The position numbers were made by a program, and so were the translations under genes. The notes under the pieces were generated by a model. It was given only the letters and a program-made list of their open reading frames with translations, did not search any database and had not been told where the DNA came from. A stretch of DNA of 44,119 nt from Ruegeria sp. (GTDB lineage Bacteria; Pseudomonadota; Alphaproteobacteria; Rhodobacterales; Rhodobacteraceae), in assembly GCF_028066395.1 (NCBI RefSeq), contig NZ_JALCBM010000008.1, forward strand, positions 9,995-54,113. Reading direction: 5' to 3'. This document shows, piece after piece, positions 43,431-44,119 of the stretch. Within the stretch, counting starts at the first letter, position 1. Every line of letters begins with the position of its first letter.

Positions 43431-44119
43431 CTATATTTCTTCGACCGAGATCACCCCGTCCAGCGACTTGATCGCGCCCTTGATCTGCGGGTTGATCGGG
43501 AAGGGTTGGCCCAGGTCCATCTCGACCTCACCGGGCAGGCCGGGGTCCATCAGGCATAGCTGGATTGGGCCTTTCGCAGCGCCCTTGGCCACGCCTGCGG
43601 CGTCCTCCAGCACGGTGGCGACTGTGGACAGAACCTGCGGCTCCTGCACGAAAACCCGCAGACCGGTCGCGCCAGCCTCGGCCACAACGGCATCCACGGG
43701 GCCAACGGACCGGCCCAGCAGTTTCAGCTGATCGGCTTCCATCGTCGCCTCGGCGGTCAGGACCACCTGCGCGCCGGTTTCCAGAAACGCGCGGCTTTTC
43801 TCCAGTGTTTCGGAAAACAGCGTGACCTCATAGGCCCCCGACGGGTCCGAGAGCTGGGCGAAAGCAAACCGGTTGCCACGCGCCGACTTGCGTTCCTGAC
43901 GACCTGCGACGACCCCAGCCATCTTGGCAATAAACGGGCCAGAGCGCGCCTTTTCCGTCACCTCATCCAACGTCAGCACCTGTTTGCGCCGCAACGCGGG
44001 CATGTAGTCGTCCAGCGGGTGGCCCGAGAGATAAAAGCCGATGGCCTTGAATTCCTCGCTCAGGCGTTCGGCGGGCAGCCAATCAGGCGAAGGCGACAGG
44101 CGCGGTTCGGGCAGGTCAT
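43431..44119 (-). CDS. dnaE: DNA polymerase III subunit alpha, C-terminal end (5' part outside window)
   Basis: The minus-strand frame runs from the window edge to the stop at 43431. The visible ~229 residues fit the DnaE C-terminus: LSEEFKAIGFYLSGHPLDDY joins the helix-hairpin-helix part to the OB-fold domain (AGVVAGRQERKSARGNRFAF, AQLSDPSGAYEVTLFSE), followed by the C-terminal domain ending ISVEEI. It belongs to the replicative polymerase. The polymerase active site lies outside the window. Confidence 0.93.
   Translation of the reverse strand, partial: DLPEPRLSPSPDWLPAERLSEEFKAIGFYLSGHPLDDYMPALRRKQVLTLDEVTEKARSGPFIAKMAGVVAGRQERKSARGNRFAFAQLSDPSGAYEVTLFSETLEKSRAFLETGAQVVLTAEATMEADQLKLLGRSVGPVDAVVAEAGATGLRVFVQEPQVLSTVATVLEDAAGVAKGAAKGPIQLCLMDPGLPGEVEMDLGQPFPINPQIKGAIKSLDGVISVEEI

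Noticed and set aside
1-44119. CRISPR array, as TniQ occurs in CRISPR-associated transposons
   Set aside because: I saw no regularly spaced direct repeats and no cas genes; TniQ here sits with TniB-type remains only.

Overview
The window looks like the chromosome of a Roseobacter-group alphaproteobacterium (Rhodobacteraceae, Ruegeria-like). Evidence: high-GC coding with short gene overlaps; a hisS-hisZ-hisG run with short-form HisG; a DUF1489 gene; a B12-dependent ribonucleotide reductase (NrdJ) of about 760 residues; a dimethylglycine-dehydrogenase-type FAD/GcvT protein; and a recurrent 3'-end element (hairpin, CCTCCGGCGGAGG, then a T run) that I associate with this family. The assignment is inference from gene content.

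Layout. (1) Positions 1-7050 are core: the end of a YfcH-like epimerase, slyX, hisS-hisZ-hisG, DUF1489 and nrdJ. The DUF1489/nrdJ promoter region carries a perfect DnaA box and a palindrome. (2) Positions about 7050-26270 are an accessory island. It starts with transposition-module remains (5'-truncated tniB, intact tniQ), a coupled kptA (RNA 2'-phosphotransferase) and a degenerate IS5-family transposase. Then comes the most unusual part: a 323-residue membrane protein whose C-terminus is a Hedgehog N-terminal signalling-type domain with all metal-ligand positions conserved, followed by two giant same-strand genes (2487 and 2057 codons, 4-base overlap) that I cannot assign to any family. A small Cys-rich ORF lies on the opposite strand after them. 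(3) Positions 26270-36125 are mostly core metabolism: a VOC protein; convergent to it the FAD/GcvT oxidoreductase, a membrane-anchored hypothetical, a D-lactate/glycolate dehydrogenase, a gamma-glutamyltransferase and a 2-hydroxyacid dehydrogenase; and a divergent exported SH3 protein. (4) A tRNA-Gln(UUG) with its own promoter is followed by an AT-richer envelope-glycan cluster (36660-43141): GT2, GT-C, DPM1-like GT2, DUF2142, a small unknown protein and a flippase-like protein. (5) The window closes with the 3' end of dnaE on the minus strand.

Candidate undescribed system: positions 10433-25101. The sequence shows a predicted co-directional unit of Hh-domain membrane protein, giant protein with a beta-rich head, a roughly 700-residue coiled-coil stalk and a hydrophobic beta-rich tail, and a second giant protein. 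Hedgehog-type domains belong to the zinc DD-/LD-peptidase fold, so a cell-wall or surface-assembly role can be proposed, but a simple positive-inside reading puts the Hh domain in the cytoplasm and neither giant has a recognisable signal peptide. The function is open.
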